A stretch of 64,000 nucleotides of DNA from Maribellus sediminis (GCF_011799805.1 NZ_WXUB01000003.1:701483-765482); one strand, 5' to 3'. Positions 31,281 to 39,746 are shown, numbered from the stretch's first letter. A program made the numbers and translations. The notes: generated from the letters alone by a model not told the origin.

Positions 31281-32054
31281 ATGAGAAAATCGACTTTATT
31301 AATCGCTTTGTGTATCCTGTTCGCAGGATTTGTATCGTTCAGTTCACGGGCTCAGGAAACTCCTGCAATGCCCGAAATCTTCTTTGTTATGGAGGAGTTT
31401 GTAGCTCCGTCAGATTTGCAGGCTTTTATTGAAACCCAGCAAAAAGCCGTGGATCTTTGGAAAAAACACGAATTGGATATTCCGTTATTCACCTACAGGA
31501 CTGCGGTAAATTCATTTTACTGGGTGGTTCCTATTGAGAATATGGGAAGTATTGATGGTGTATTTCAAAAAGCCGGCGATGTGGTAGCTAAAATGAAAGC
31601 TGACGGTTTTGATGCCGATAAAGAATTTCGCGATCTTTCTACTTCACGGCAAATGGTTATTCACTGGATGAAAAACCTGTCGTATCATCCCAACGGTAAT
31701 ATGGGGCAAACGAATGACAACCGGTATTGCGAATGGACCTTCGTTTCCTTGCGTGCAGGCCACGAAAAAGCAGCAGCTGATGTGGTAAAGAAATACATCG
31801 ACTTTTACAACAGCATTGAAGAAACGGATGAATGGGATATTTACTCTGTTGTAATGGGCTACGACACCCCGATGTGGATTTTAATGTTCAGGGCCGAAAA
31901 TGCACTAACCATGCGGGAACATGAGAAAATGTTAAACGATAAATACCAGGATACCTACCGGAAATTGTGGATGGAATTTAGTACCCATGTCAGAAAATAC
32001 GAAGATCAGAAGGGCTGGTTCCTGCCCAATTGGTCGCTGAATGTATCGGAATAG
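31281..32054 (+). CDS. secreted protein of unknown function, paralogue of the gene at 2212-2976
   Basis: The 257-residue protein has a signal peptide (MRKSTLLIALCILFAGFVSFSSRAQ). It shares with the 2212 paralogue VMEEFVAPSDLQAF, NSFYWVVPIENM, EFRDLSTS, MKNLSYHPNG, EWTFVSLRAGHEKAAADVVKKYIDFY, WDIYSVVMGYDTPMWIL and QKGWFLPNWS. The two halves appear related to each other, as in the other copy. The conserved NSFYW and YHP blocks are candidates for a ligand or metal site. Single gene in a different neighbourhood from its paralogue. Confidence 0.72.
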   Translation: MRKSTLLIALCILFAGFVSFSSRAQETPAMPEIFFVMEEFVAPSDLQAFIETQQKAVDLWKKHELDIPLFTYRTAVNSFYWVVPIENMGSIDGVFQKAGDVVAKMKADGFDADKEFRDLSTSRQMVIHWMKNLSYHPNGNMGQTNDNRYCEWTFVSLRAGHEKAAADVVKKYIDFYNSIEETDEWDIYSVVMGYDTPMWILMFRAENALTMREHEKMLNDKYQDTYRKLWMEFSTHVRKYEDQKGWFLPNWSLNVSE

Positions 32055-32766
32055 TGATTCTTCGAATAGGATCACATTAGATATGCAATGGAGAAAACTT
32101 AGGTATTAAATAAACTGTATACATAGTGAAAAAGGTTGTTGCCTTATCAGGCGGATTTTACCCTTTGGCTTAGCCCAAAGAGTAAACAGAAAACCCAAGG
32201 CTGCGCCCGCTTCCTTCAAAAAAGCCCTGCTTACCGGCAGGCAGGTACGCGATGCCGACTAAAATTACTGAACTCGTCGTACCTCCTCAAACAACAGTAA
32301 TTTTTTAACGTCGTCACAGCTTGTTTTCTGCCCATCAGCGGACGGACGAGGCCAAAGCTCCGAAGGTAGCATTCAAATTTGTTGTTCACACAGAAGTGGA
32401 CCGGCCTCTTTTGATCATTGCCTGGAGTTGAAATAAAACCTTAGTGAGCGCGGGAAGCTCCGAGGAATCAAGGAGATCACCCGTCCGAACTTAGGTTTTA
32501 TGAAAACGAAAGGGAAGGACCAAAAGCAGCCTTGAACTTTGTGCATACTATTTGGTTCAAGCCAAATAGTATGGCCGCCGGCAGGCACAAAATTCAGAAG
32601 CTTTATTGTTAATCTAATATTGTAATCATCCAGATTTTCATTTTGATCCTTTAAATAGCCTATAGTTAACATGTGAAGAGATAAAAAACAGCCACCGGCA
32701 GCTTACAGCACTTTTTCTGCAATCCGGACCGGTGGCTCTCGGGGAAAATAATAATATGATAGTTAG
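32055..32766. other. 712-bp intergenic stretch with several perfect hairpins, no gene
   Basis: Inverted repeats include CTTTGG/CCAAAG (32163-32180), AAAATTACTG/CAGTAATTTT (32261-32304, 24-base loop) and CTATTTGG/CCAAATAG (about 32549-32570). GCTTACCGGCAGGCAGG (32229) is also seen in the array at 15230. On the minus strand, codons between the first two hairpins read KNYCCLRRYDEFSNFSRHR-like, but without start or continuation, so I do not call a gene. This looks like an unnamed structured repeat. Confidence 0.5.
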
Positions 32767-33546
32767 TTAGTCCTCATCGTCATCACCATGTTCGTGATGA
32801 TCTTTCTTCTTTTTGTGTCCCCAGTATTTGTATTCTGCGTGGCAGTCGCGTTTTAAGTTTCCAAAAATGGTTTCGTAAATCGAACGGTTTACTTCCCTCG
32901 AAATCAGGATTACGCCATCGCTAAGCTGCGCATTGTCAAGGTCCTCCGGTTCAACATTTAGCATCAGCTCATCCAGGTAAATATGAATTTCTGACGTAAT
33001 GTCAATTCCTTCGTCGGTCACTTCAACATCCTCCCTTTCGGTTTTAAAACTCAGGTCGTCCCAAACTTCAACTGCAATGGGCCAGCTTCCGGTGCTGCTT
33101 TTGTAGGTTCCCGAAAGATAAAACACAGGGTCATCGCCGGCGTCTTCTTTGTCGCCACTTACTTTCAGTTCAATCTCATCGTAAATTGCCGGTGTAAGTA
33201 CAAAGTTCCCCAGCGTGAGGTTCGTATCCAGCAGATTGACCAGCTGAGGGCCGTGCCACTTGTACTCCACTTCAATGGAATCGCGACCGGTACTCAGGCT
33301 TTTCAGTTCGGCCTCAAACTTAATGGTTGAAACAATCATTTGCGCGCTGTCCCAGGTAATGGAATCCATGGCAATTGCGCCGGATTTGGTTGTGTTTACC
33401 GGAAGCGCAAAACTCGAATTAAGTGCTTTCAGTTGTACACCAAGTTCTGAACTTTGATCCTTGTCGCTGTTAAAATCGTTTTTCTGGCAAGCCGCAAGTA
33501 CGACGGCCAGTGCTGCAATAGCAAGTACTAATTTTCTCCTTCTCAT
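32767..33546 (-). CDS. putative lipoprotein with acidic/histidine-rich tail
   Basis: The 259-residue protein has a lipoprotein signal (MRRRKLVLAIAALAVVLAAC, Cys20). The body is a beta-sandwich-like domain (ITWDSAQMIVSTIKFEAELKSL, VEYKWHGPQLVNLLDTNLTLGNFVLTPAIYDEIELKVSG), similar in layout to DUF4382-like domains of Bacteroidota lipoproteins; this is tentative. The end reads KKKKDHHEHGDDDED, a low-complexity His/Asp tail that may bind divalent metal. Single gene. Confidence 0.7.
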   Translation of the reverse strand: MRRRKLVLAIAALAVVLAACQKNDFNSDKDQSSELGVQLKALNSSFALPVNTTKSGAIAMDSITWDSAQMIVSTIKFEAELKSLSTGRDSIEVEYKWHGPQLVNLLDTNLTLGNFVLTPAIYDEIELKVSGDKEDAGDDPVFYLSGTYKSSTGSWPIAVEVWDDLSFKTEREDVEVTDEGIDITSEIHIYLDELMLNVEPEDLDNAQLSDGVILISREVNRSIYETIFGNLKRDCHAEYKYWGHKKKKDHHEHGDDDED

Positions 33547-33736
33547 AATCTGTCTTAATTTAATGGTTGTAAAATATACAGGTGCACACGGTACACATGT
33601 TACGTCATTTCAATTCTTACAAATTCTAAAGGGATGGTTTATTGACTTAAGCCATTTGGCTTTTGACAGTCGATGCTTGCAAATTGAGGCTTTGAAGTAG
33701 TCGTTCAGACTAAACTATAACGCAAGGGAAGCAGAA

Positions 33737-34150
33737 TTATTTTCTTCTACCCAATAGCTGGTCCACCGAAAATTTTCCGCTACCGTTAAGTAAAAGCACT
33801 ACGTAACTCACAAGATACATCAGTGCCAGTTCTTTACGTCCGAACGGATCGTCGCCATGAGCAATAAAGGCAGCAACACTCATTGTTACTATCAAGGGAA
33901 TTACTGCCAAACGTGTTCCTATTCCAAGCATTACCAGTATGGAACAAAAGAATTCGGCAAACACCGCCAGTACCAGCGATACTTCAGGGCCAAGCCCCAG
34001 GGGATCGCCAAAACGCATTTCTCCCGACAGCAGTCGTTGTAACTTCGGATAACCATGGGTAAGCATAAAACCACCGGCGCTTAAGCGCAATAACAATAAT
34101 CCAATGTTTGCAGCAAGCGGGCTAACCCGGGTTTGAAATACTTTTCTCAT
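33737..34150 (-). CDS. DoxX family membrane protein
   Basis: The 137-residue protein has four hydrophobic helices and the DoxX pattern: GLLLLRLSAGGFMLTHGYPKL at the first helix, FAEFFCSILVMLGIGTRLAVIPL in the middle, FIAHGDDPFGRKELALMYLVSYVVLLLNGSGKFSVD at the end. DoxX proteins are known small inner-membrane proteins, linked in other bacteria to quinone-dependent redox or oxidative stress. Single gene. Confidence 0.88.
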   Translation of the reverse strand: MRKVFQTRVSPLAANIGLLLLRLSAGGFMLTHGYPKLQRLLSGEMRFGDPLGLGPEVSLVLAVFAEFFCSILVMLGIGTRLAVIPLIVTMSVAAFIAHGDDPFGRKELALMYLVSYVVLLLNGSGKFSVDQLLGRRK

Positions 34151-34432
34151 GACCTTTCCTGATTTTCCTTAAACTAATAACATTGAACGGCGCGAATTGT
34201 TAGAAGATGGTTTTCCAAATTTTTCGGACCGGCTTTTAAATCGTGGAACTAAGTCTTCATTATGTATTGTAAGTTACAATTTTGAGCAAAAAGCAGCTGG
34301 TTCAAAAATAAATATAGTGCAAGGACTCAACCATTTGGCTTTGTGGTTGTTCTATGTGTTAAAAGAGTATAAAGTCTTTTAAAGTTTCTTTTTTTAGCAG
34401 GATTTTAATTTACTAACATAATTTTTTGGAAG
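34151..34432. other. intergenic stretch between divergent genes, no gene seen
   Basis: AT-rich. It carries the promoters for the DoxX gene (minus) and the DUF2892 gene (plus). No repeat family member is seen. Confidence 0.45.
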
Positions 34433-34636
34433 ATGAAGAAGAATATGGGAATAGTCGATCGTATTGTTCGGATTATTGTTGCAGCAATACTTGCAGCGCT
34501 TTATTTCTCGGGCACTGTTAGCGGAACTTTAGGGATCGTTTTAGTGGTTTTGGCAGCTGTATTTTTGCTGACCAGTATCTTCAGTTTTTGTCCCCTATAC
34601 CTTCCGTTAGGTTTAAAAACTACCGGGAAGAAGTGA
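34433..34636 (+). CDS. DUF2892 family small membrane protein
   Basis: The 67-residue protein begins MKKNMGIVDRIVRIIVAAIL, has two hydrophobic helices, and ends SFCPLYLPLGLKTTGKK. The NMGxxDRxxR start and the CPLYxxLGxxT end are the DUF2892 signature, as in the membrane part of YgaP. Such proteins sit in the inner membrane; the Cys may take part in sulfur or redox chemistry. It precedes the cupredoxin cluster by 72 bp and may belong to it. Confidence 0.85.
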   Translation: MKKNMGIVDRIVRIIVAAILAALYFSGTVSGTLGIVLVVLAAVFLLTSIFSFCPLYLPLGLKTTGKK

Positions 34637-34708
34637 TCAGGCGATTGGACCTTTTTTCTTTTCGTGTAATCCAGAAGCAGTTTCAAACTATAAATAAAAC
34701 AATAGCCT

Positions 34709-36601
34709 ATGAAAACAATCATTACTTTAAAGTCAATAACCCGCAATGCCGTTGTTCTTCTTGCCGTTATGATTGCAGTTATAGCGCAAGCCCAAACCAA
34801 ACACGTGGTAGGAGTCACCAGTAATGTTTTCACACCCGATGAACTGACTATTTCGGTTGGTGATACTGTTGAATGGCAAAATACTCAGGGCTGGCACAAT
34901 GTTAATGGTACACAAGCTACATTCCCAAACAACCCGGAATCTTTTGGCAATAATCAGGGGAGTGGCTGGACTTACTCGTATGTTTTTAACACTCAGGGTA
35001 GTTATGATTATCATTGTGACCCTCATGCCGGTTTGGGTATGACAGGTAAAATTGAGGTAATAGACAGTAATGCTAAACAATTGCTGACCATCAATTTTAT
35101 GTCAATGAATCCACATGTTGGGCAAATGATGAACTTGCGAGTCGTTGAGCAAGGTAGTATGGAAGAGGTTTACAGGACAAGCACCACGGTTACTGCTGAT
35201 TTCATGCTTAATGCTGAAGTACTGGAAGTCGGGAAATCATATTACATCGATTTTTTTGCCGACCATAATGGTAACGGGATGTATGATGCCCCGCCAACAG
35301 ACCATGCCTGGCGACTTGAACTAAATGATACGATGGGAGATACCACGCTAAACTTCACTCATAATACCGGTTTCACTGATATTATGTGGCCATACAAGCT
35401 GATGCTCAATTTTATGTCGATGAATCCACATGTAGGGCAAATGATGAACTTGCGAGTCGTCGACCAAAGTAGTATGGAAGAGGTTTACAGAACAAGCACT
35501 ATGGTTACAGCTGATTTCATGCTTCACGCTGAAGTATTGGAAAGCGGGAAATCATATTACATCGATTTTTTTGCCGACCATAATGGTAACGGGATGTATG
35601 ATGCTCCGCCAACAGACCATGCCTGGCGACTTGAACTAAATGATGCGATGGGAGATACTACGCTGAATTTCACACATAATACCGGTTTCACTGATATTAT
35701 GTGGCCATACAAGCTGATGCTCAATTTTATGTCGATGAATCCACACGTAGGGCAAATGATGAACTTGCGAGTCGTCGACCAAAGTAGTATGGAAGAGGTT
35801 TACAGAACAAGCACCACGGTTACAGCTGATTTCATGCTTCATGCGGAAGTATTGGAAGTCGGGAAATCATATTACATCGATTTTTTTGCCGACCATAATG
35901 GTAATGGGATATATGATGCTCCGCCAACAGACCATGCCTGGCGACTGGAACTAAATGATGTGATGGGAGATACCACGCTAAACTTCACACATAATACCGG
36001 TTTCACTGATATCAAGTGGAAGTATTTGCTAACATTAAGTTTCAATTCCATGAATCCTCATATAGGACAAACTTTGCATTTTTACTTGTATGAACAGGGT
36101 ATGGATACCGTGATTTTCACTTCGGAAACTACTGTTATGAGTGAATTTTCAATCTTTGCGCCTGCATTGGAGGCCGGAAAATCGTACACAATCGATTTTT
36201 ATTCCGATCATAACTCTAATGGAACTTACGATGCACCACCAACAGACCATGCCTGGCGACTGGAACTAAATGATGTAATGGGGGATACCACACTTAACTT
36301 TACACACAATACAAATTTTACCGATATTTTCCCGCTAACCGCGGTCGAAGATTTCAGAACTTACGCGGTTAAAATGTATCCCAATCCAGCGAAATCAAGA
36401 GTTACACTTGAGTATCCGGATTTTGGCCACAAGCCCTCAATTCGGGTATTCGATCTGGCCGGTAAGGCTCGTGATGTTCGTATATCTGAGAATACAGGAT
36501 CCAGGATAGAGCTCGACATTTCGGAATTACCTATCGGGATTTATCTTGTTCAACTTCAGTATGATGAATCTGTTGTGACACGAAAATTACTAAAGAAATA
36601 G
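34709..36601 (+). CDS. secreted plastocyanin-like copper protein with four 105-residue repeats and T9SS domain
   Basis: The 630-residue protein starts with a signal peptide (cleavage near AQAQT). Residues about 31-118 are a cupredoxin: VTSNVFTPDELTISVGDTVEW, then the copper ligands His63 (GWHNVNG), Cys103 and His106 (YHCDPHAGLG) and Met111. Four tandem repeats of 105 residues follow (first at about residue 126), each with LNFMSMNPHVGQMMNLRVV ... YYIDFFADHNGNGMYDAPPTDHAWRLELND ... FTHNTGFTDI. The first three are almost identical, the fourth is diverged in its first half. The last about 80 residues (VKMYPNPAKSRVTLEYPDF ... LVQLQYDESVVTRKLLKK) are a T9SS sorting domain. It heads an apparent operon with DUF5777 and Rieske genes. 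A role as surface or periplasmic electron carrier or copper binder is plausible. Confidence 0.88.
   Translation: MKTIITLKSITRNAVVLLAVMIAVIAQAQTKHVVGVTSNVFTPDELTISVGDTVEWQNTQGWHNVNGTQATFPNNPESFGNNQGSGWTYSYVFNTQGSYDYHCDPHAGLGMTGKIEVIDSNAKQLLTINFMSMNPHVGQMMNLRVVEQGSMEEVYRTSTTVTADFMLNAEVLEVGKSYYIDFFADHNGNGMYDAPPTDHAWRLELNDTMGDTTLNFTHNTGFTDIMWPYKLMLNFMSMNPHVGQMMNLRVVDQSSMEEVYRTSTMVTADFMLHAEVLESGKSYYIDFFADHNGNGMYDAPPTDHAWRLELNDAMGDTTLNFTHNTGFTDIMWPYKLMLNFMSMNPHVGQMMNLRVVDQSSMEEVYRTSTTVTADFMLHAEVLEVGKSYYIDFFADHNGNGIYDAPPTDHAWRLELNDVMGDTTLNFTHNTGFTDIKWKYLLTLSFNSMNPHIGQTLHFYLYEQGMDTVIFTSETTVMSEFSIFAPALEAGKSYTIDFYSDHNSNGTYDAPPTDHAWRLELNDVMGDTTLNFTHNTNFTDIFPLTAVEDFRTYAVKMYPNPAKSRVTLEYPDFGHKPSIRVFDLAGKARDVRISENTGSRIELDISELPIGIYLVQLQYDESVVTRKLLKK
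35084..36343 (+). repeat. four tandem 315-bp coding repeats
   Basis: Units start at about 35084, 35399, 35714 and 36029 with exact 315-bp period. Units 1-3 are near-identical at base level (for example the stretch from TTGCCGACCATAATGG to GACCATGCCTGGCGACT), while unit 4 keeps only the second half well. The period is a multiple of three, so the number can change without breaking the frame. Confidence 0.9.
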
Positions 36602-36607
36602 TAGAGT

Positions 36608-37444
36608 ATGAAACAGCGATTTTGGCTTGTAATATTTCTGGTTTTTGTGTCGGGAGCATTAGCGGCACAGGATGATGAAGTTAAGAATGCTTTTCAGGGA
36701 AACCGACTGGTTAACGGGCAATCGACCAACTTATCGAAGGATGGTGAACTCGACTTGCTTATCCAGCACCGTTTTGGAGATATCAGTGGCGGATTATACG
36801 AATTGTTCGGGCTTGATCTTGCGTCGATGCGACTCGGCTTCGAATATGGTCTGGGGAATAACCTAAATTTAGGAATTGGGCGAAGTACCTGGTTAAAAAC
36901 CTATGATGCTTTTGCAAAATACAGTTTCGTTCAGCAAAATAGCAGTTTTCCGTTTTCTGCCGTACTAAGTGCAGGAGGTTCGGTGCCAACAATTCGGGAT
37001 TATTTCCCGGATGAATATGATCAGTTTTCCGATAAGTTCTCGTGGAACGCGCAACTTCATCTTTCAAAAACAATGGGAAGTTTTGCTTTACAGCTTTCGC
37101 CGGGGTTCATGAAAACCGGTTATTTAACCGACGTAGGCGACGATCTTTCAATGTTTACGCTGGGAACGGGTGCTGCAGTACGTATTTCAAAAAAGGTATC
37201 TGCAAATCTCGAATACCTCATCCCTTTTGACGATGAAATACCCGGTGATAATGCCCTGTCACTGGGAGTGGATATTGATACGGGAGGGCACCTGTTTCAA
37301 TTGGTCCTATCGAACAATAACAGGATGTTTGACCAGGCGGTATACACCAATACAACAGGGAATTGGGGCGACGGGCATCTGTATTTCGGCTTTAATCTGA
37401 TTCGTAAATTCAAACTTAAATATGATCCATTATGGACAGAATAG
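36608..37444 (+). CDS. DUF5777 family outer-membrane beta-barrel protein
   Basis: The 278-residue protein has a signal peptide (MKQRFWLVIFLVFVSGALAAQ). The DUF5777 signature is present: AFQGNRLVNGQSTNLSKDGELDLLIQHRFGDISGG, LDLASMRLGFEYGLGNNLNLGIGRS, KTYDAFAKYSFVQQ. The end has DGHLYFGFNLIRKFKL, a barrel closing strand. The domain occurs in Bacteroidota beside Rieske or cytochrome genes. It starts 6 bp after the cupredoxin gene and overlaps the Rieske gene by 13 bp, so the three are one operon. Function unknown; a porin or scaffold for a surface electron pathway is a guess. Confidence 0.87.
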   Translation: MKQRFWLVIFLVFVSGALAAQDDEVKNAFQGNRLVNGQSTNLSKDGELDLLIQHRFGDISGGLYELFGLDLASMRLGFEYGLGNNLNLGIGRSTWLKTYDAFAKYSFVQQNSSFPFSAVLSAGGSVPTIRDYFPDEYDQFSDKFSWNAQLHLSKTMGSFALQLSPGFMKTGYLTDVGDDLSMFTLGTGAAVRISKKVSANLEYLIPFDDEIPGDNALSLGVDIDTGGHLFQLVLSNNNRMFDQAVYTNTTGNWGDGHLYFGFNLIRKFKLKYDPLWTE

Positions 37445-37857
37445 ATTTTTTAAGAAAAGTAGCTGCCGGAGGTAGCTTATTGCTGATTGCTCCGGCTTTC
37501 ATGACTTCCTGTTCAAAGGATGATGATATGACGGATCCCGGCAATGGGGGCGGAAATGAAGGAATTACCATTGATCTTACCGATTCGGCATTCGATGCTT
37601 TGGATACGGTTGGTGGCTATGCCTATTCCGGGACACTGATTATTTTCCGAACCGGAACCGACAATTACATGGCCTTGTCGAGAAAGTGTACACACCAGGG
37701 TTGCGATGTAACCTACAGTCATGCAAACGGAAATATTCCATGCCCGTGTCATGGTTCGATGTATACCACATCAGGAGTGGTAACTAACGGACCGGCCATG
37801 GCCAATCTTAAAAGCTATACCGTGACTAAGAGTGGCAATACTTTAACAATAAAATAA
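37432..37857 (+). CDS. Rieske [2Fe-2S] protein, probable lipoprotein
   Basis: The 141-residue protein has the two Rieske boxes, CTHQGC (Cys86, His88, Cys91) and CPCHGS (Cys104, Cys106, His107), which bind the cluster through Cys86, His88, Cys104 and His107, with Cys91-Cys106 as the likely disulfide. The N-terminus is a short hydrophobic segment ending LIAPAFMTSC, so a lipid anchor at Cys27 is likely. The first 13 bp overlap the DUF5777 gene. There is no cytochrome b nearby, so it is not a bc1 subunit but a stand-alone high-potential electron carrier in the periplasm. Confidence 0.9.
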   Translation: MDRIDFLRKVAAGGSLLLIAPAFMTSCSKDDDMTDPGNGGGNEGITIDLTDSAFDALDTVGGYAYSGTLIIFRTGTDNYMALSRKCTHQGCDVTYSHANGNIPCPCHGSMYTTSGVVTNGPAMANLKSYTVTKSGNTLTIK

Positions 37858-37910
37858 ATCGGTGTAGGACTGTCCGGGATGTCTCCACTTGTTTGTATGA
37901 GTGGATGCTA

Positions 37911-38288
37911 TTAATGCATGCCCATGATCATCCCGCCGATGTATGGAACCAGCCAGATCACCCATACAATTAAGCTGTATCGGTGAAATTTCTGACGCAG
38001 TTGCTCATGGTTTTTAAGAACTACGCGGGTAGCCCAAATGGCGTGAGCAAGCATCAGCCATAAGGCTAGCTGGCCGGTGAGCGTGTGTGTATCTTTTAAG
38101 TCGAAAGGATTTTCTGAAATAAAGTGCATGGCAAGTGTACCGGTTACATCAAAGGTAAACCCAATCCAGAAAGTAACTACGTGCCAGGATTTCAGGTACG
38201 ATGAAAGGCGTTCGGCCCACACACCAAGCGAATAGAAAACCAGGGCGAGGGTAATTGTTGTGGTTGAAAAAAGCAGTATCCCTGACAT
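37911..38288 (-). CDS. HsmA-like four-helix membrane protein (TIGR03987 type)
   Basis: The 125-residue protein has four hydrophobic segments (ILLFSTTTITLALVFYSLGVWAE, VVTFWIGFTFDVTGTLAMHFI, LTGQLALWLMLAHAIWATRVV, YSLIVWVIWLVPYIGGMIMG). The layout and the DVTGT and HTLTGQLAL segments match small HsmA-type proteins. Function unknown. Convergent with the Rieske gene; no evident operon. Confidence 0.75.
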   Translation of the reverse strand: MSGILLFSTTTITLALVFYSLGVWAERLSSYLKSWHVVTFWIGFTFDVTGTLAMHFISENPFDLKDTHTLTGQLALWLMLAHAIWATRVVLKNHEQLRQKFHRYSLIVWVIWLVPYIGGMIMGMH

Positions 38289-38420
38289 ATTTCTGAAATT
38301 ACGATCTGAAAATAATCACAACTTTTGTAAAAACCGTTTGTTGTGATACAGAAACGGGTAAAGAAAAGTTTAAGACCTACATTTATTAGAGTTTTTCTTT
38401 CTTTGCCAAAAATTTGGGTG

Positions 38421-39116
38421 ATGCAGGTATTTTCAAAAAACGATAAAATGGTACACCTGGTACAGGCCAATCACAACTTGTTGCCGGTGATTCACCGCTT
38501 TGGTATCCGTTTAGGATTCGGGAATAAAACCGTGGAAGAACTCTGCTTCGACTACGAAATAAATTCGGATTTTTTTCTGGCCATTGTAAACACGTTTCAT
38601 AACAAGAATTTTTTTCCGAAAGACCAGCTGCTGGCGTTTTCGCCGCTCCTGTTGGTTGATTACCTGAAAAAAACACATCAGTATTATGTCGATTATTCGC
38701 TTCCGCGTATTGAAAAGCTGATTCATCGGCTGTTGATGAGTACGCCCAAACAAAACAGCGAAATGCAGATGATCGAGAAGTTCTACCTGGCTTACAAAAA
38801 GAAACTGCTAGAACATTTCGATGAGGAAGAACAGGAAGTATTCCCGATCGTTGAAAAGCTTGTTTTGCATCCCGATCAGGTAGCGGATAAAAATTTCGAC
38901 GCCAATTTTGAGAAGGAACACGAGCATGTGGATTTTGAGTTGGACGATCTGAAAAACCTGATTCTGAAATACCTGGTTCCCGAATACGACGAACTGATCT
39001 GCAACAAACTGATGGAGGAGATCTACCACTTCGAACGGGATATTCACGATCACTCGAGGATGGAAGATGCTATTCTGATTCCGCAAATGACACAGTTACT
39101 GAGGGCTGCAGAATAA
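38421..39116 (+). CDS. hemerythrin-domain protein (RIC/ScdA-like)
   Basis: The ATG at 38421 (MQVFSKNDKMVHLVQANHNL) gives 231 residues; an in-frame ATG at 38448 is a second option. The N-terminal part (residues about 10-75: LLPVIHRFGIRLGFGNKTVEELCFDYEINSDFFLAIVNTF) matches the ScdA N-terminal domain. The C-terminal half is a hemerythrin four-helix bundle with His and Glu at the expected spacing (HQYYVDYSLPRIEKLIHRL, HFDEEEQEVFPIVEKL, EKEHEHVDFELDDL, HDHSRMEDAILIP). The di-iron site binds oxygen or nitric oxide, or repairs iron centres in this family. The stop codon overlaps the next gene's ATG by one base (TAATG). Confidence 0.87.
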   Translation: MQVFSKNDKMVHLVQANHNLLPVIHRFGIRLGFGNKTVEELCFDYEINSDFFLAIVNTFHNKNFFPKDQLLAFSPLLLVDYLKKTHQYYVDYSLPRIEKLIHRLLMSTPKQNSEMQMIEKFYLAYKKKLLEHFDEEEQEVFPIVEKLVLHPDQVADKNFDANFEKEHEHVDFELDDLKNLILKYLVPEYDELICNKLMEEIYHFERDIHDHSRMEDAILIPQMTQLLRAAE

Positions 39117-39703
39117 TGGCAAAGTCAATCGTTATTATACATCCGGCAGAGATCATCAGAAAAGGCATTTCTTCACTGCTGGAAGATATTCAGTCGGTTC
39201 GGATCAGCTGTTTCCCTGATTTTTCAAAGCTAAACATGCAGGAACTTAAAGCGGCTCAAAAGCTGTTATTAATCGTTCCGGCCAATTGCCGCTATGCCCA
39301 GGAATTGCTGGAGCTGCGCACATCAATTGGCGAGCATGAGTTGGTAGGTGTCCTTACGAACGACAAGGAGAAGTGCGAAGACAACGCTTTTGATCATCTG
39401 ATCCCGATTGATGTACCTGCCAAACAGCTCATTCAGATTGCTGAAGGATTTTTTGAGAGTGATGACACCGATAATTCAGGTGAACTTACCATTCGCGAAA
39501 AGGAGGTATTGCGCCTGATCGCACTTGGAAACACCAATAAAACCATTGCCGACACCTTGTTTATCAGTACGCACACGGTAATCTCGCACCGTAAAAACAT
39601 CACCGAGAAACTGGGTATAAAGTCCATTCCCGGATTAACCGTTTATGCCATTATCCAGAAAATTGTAGGTCCGTCCGATATTTCTCCCGACCAACTTTCC
39701 TGA
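39116..39703 (+). CDS. LuxR-type regulator with degenerate receiver domain
   Basis: The 195-residue protein has a response-regulator-like N-terminal half. Its first strand reads IVIIHPAEIIRKGISSLL, where a phosphorylatable receiver would carry an acidic pair, and the third strand reads LLLIVPANCRYA, where the phospho-Asp would be. So it is unlikely to be phosphorylated. Residues about 120-185 form a LuxR/NarL HTH (LTIREKEVLRLIALGNTNKTIADTLFISTHTVISHRKNIT). The gene is coupled to the hemerythrin gene, which may be its sensor partner. The porin-FMN pair downstream has a palindrome in its promoter region that could be the target. Confidence 0.87.
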   Translation: MAKSIVIIHPAEIIRKGISSLLEDIQSVRISCFPDFSKLNMQELKAAQKLLLIVPANCRYAQELLELRTSIGEHELVGVLTNDKEKCEDNAFDHLIPIDVPAKQLIQIAEGFFESDDTDNSGELTIREKEVLRLIALGNTNKTIADTLFISTHTVISHRKNITEKLGIKSIPGLTVYAIIQKIVGPSDISPDQLS

Positions 39704-39726
39704 ATTTTAACATTCTTCATTTCAAA

Positions 39727-39746
39727 TATCCCAACATGTTGGGATA
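39727..39746. promoter_or_regulatory. perfect 20-bp palindrome upstream of the porin gene (operator candidate)
   Basis: Halves TATCCCAACA and TGTTGGGATA are fully complementary with no loop. It starts 24 bp after the LuxR-type gene's stop and lies 20 bp before a TAATTTTG element (39767-39774) matching TAnnTTTG. No T-run follows, so it is not a standard terminator. The position, covering the -33 region, suits a dimeric regulator. Confidence 0.6.

Noticed and set aside
30014..32054. GH53 gene as part of the PUL at 45-59 kb
   Set aside because: They are 14 kb apart with unrelated genes between, on opposite strands, and their likely substrates differ (galactan versus glucan).
39727..39746. Palindrome as terminator of the LuxR-type gene
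   Set aside because: No loop and no T-run follow, and it lies just ahead of a -7 promoter element, so an operator is more likely.
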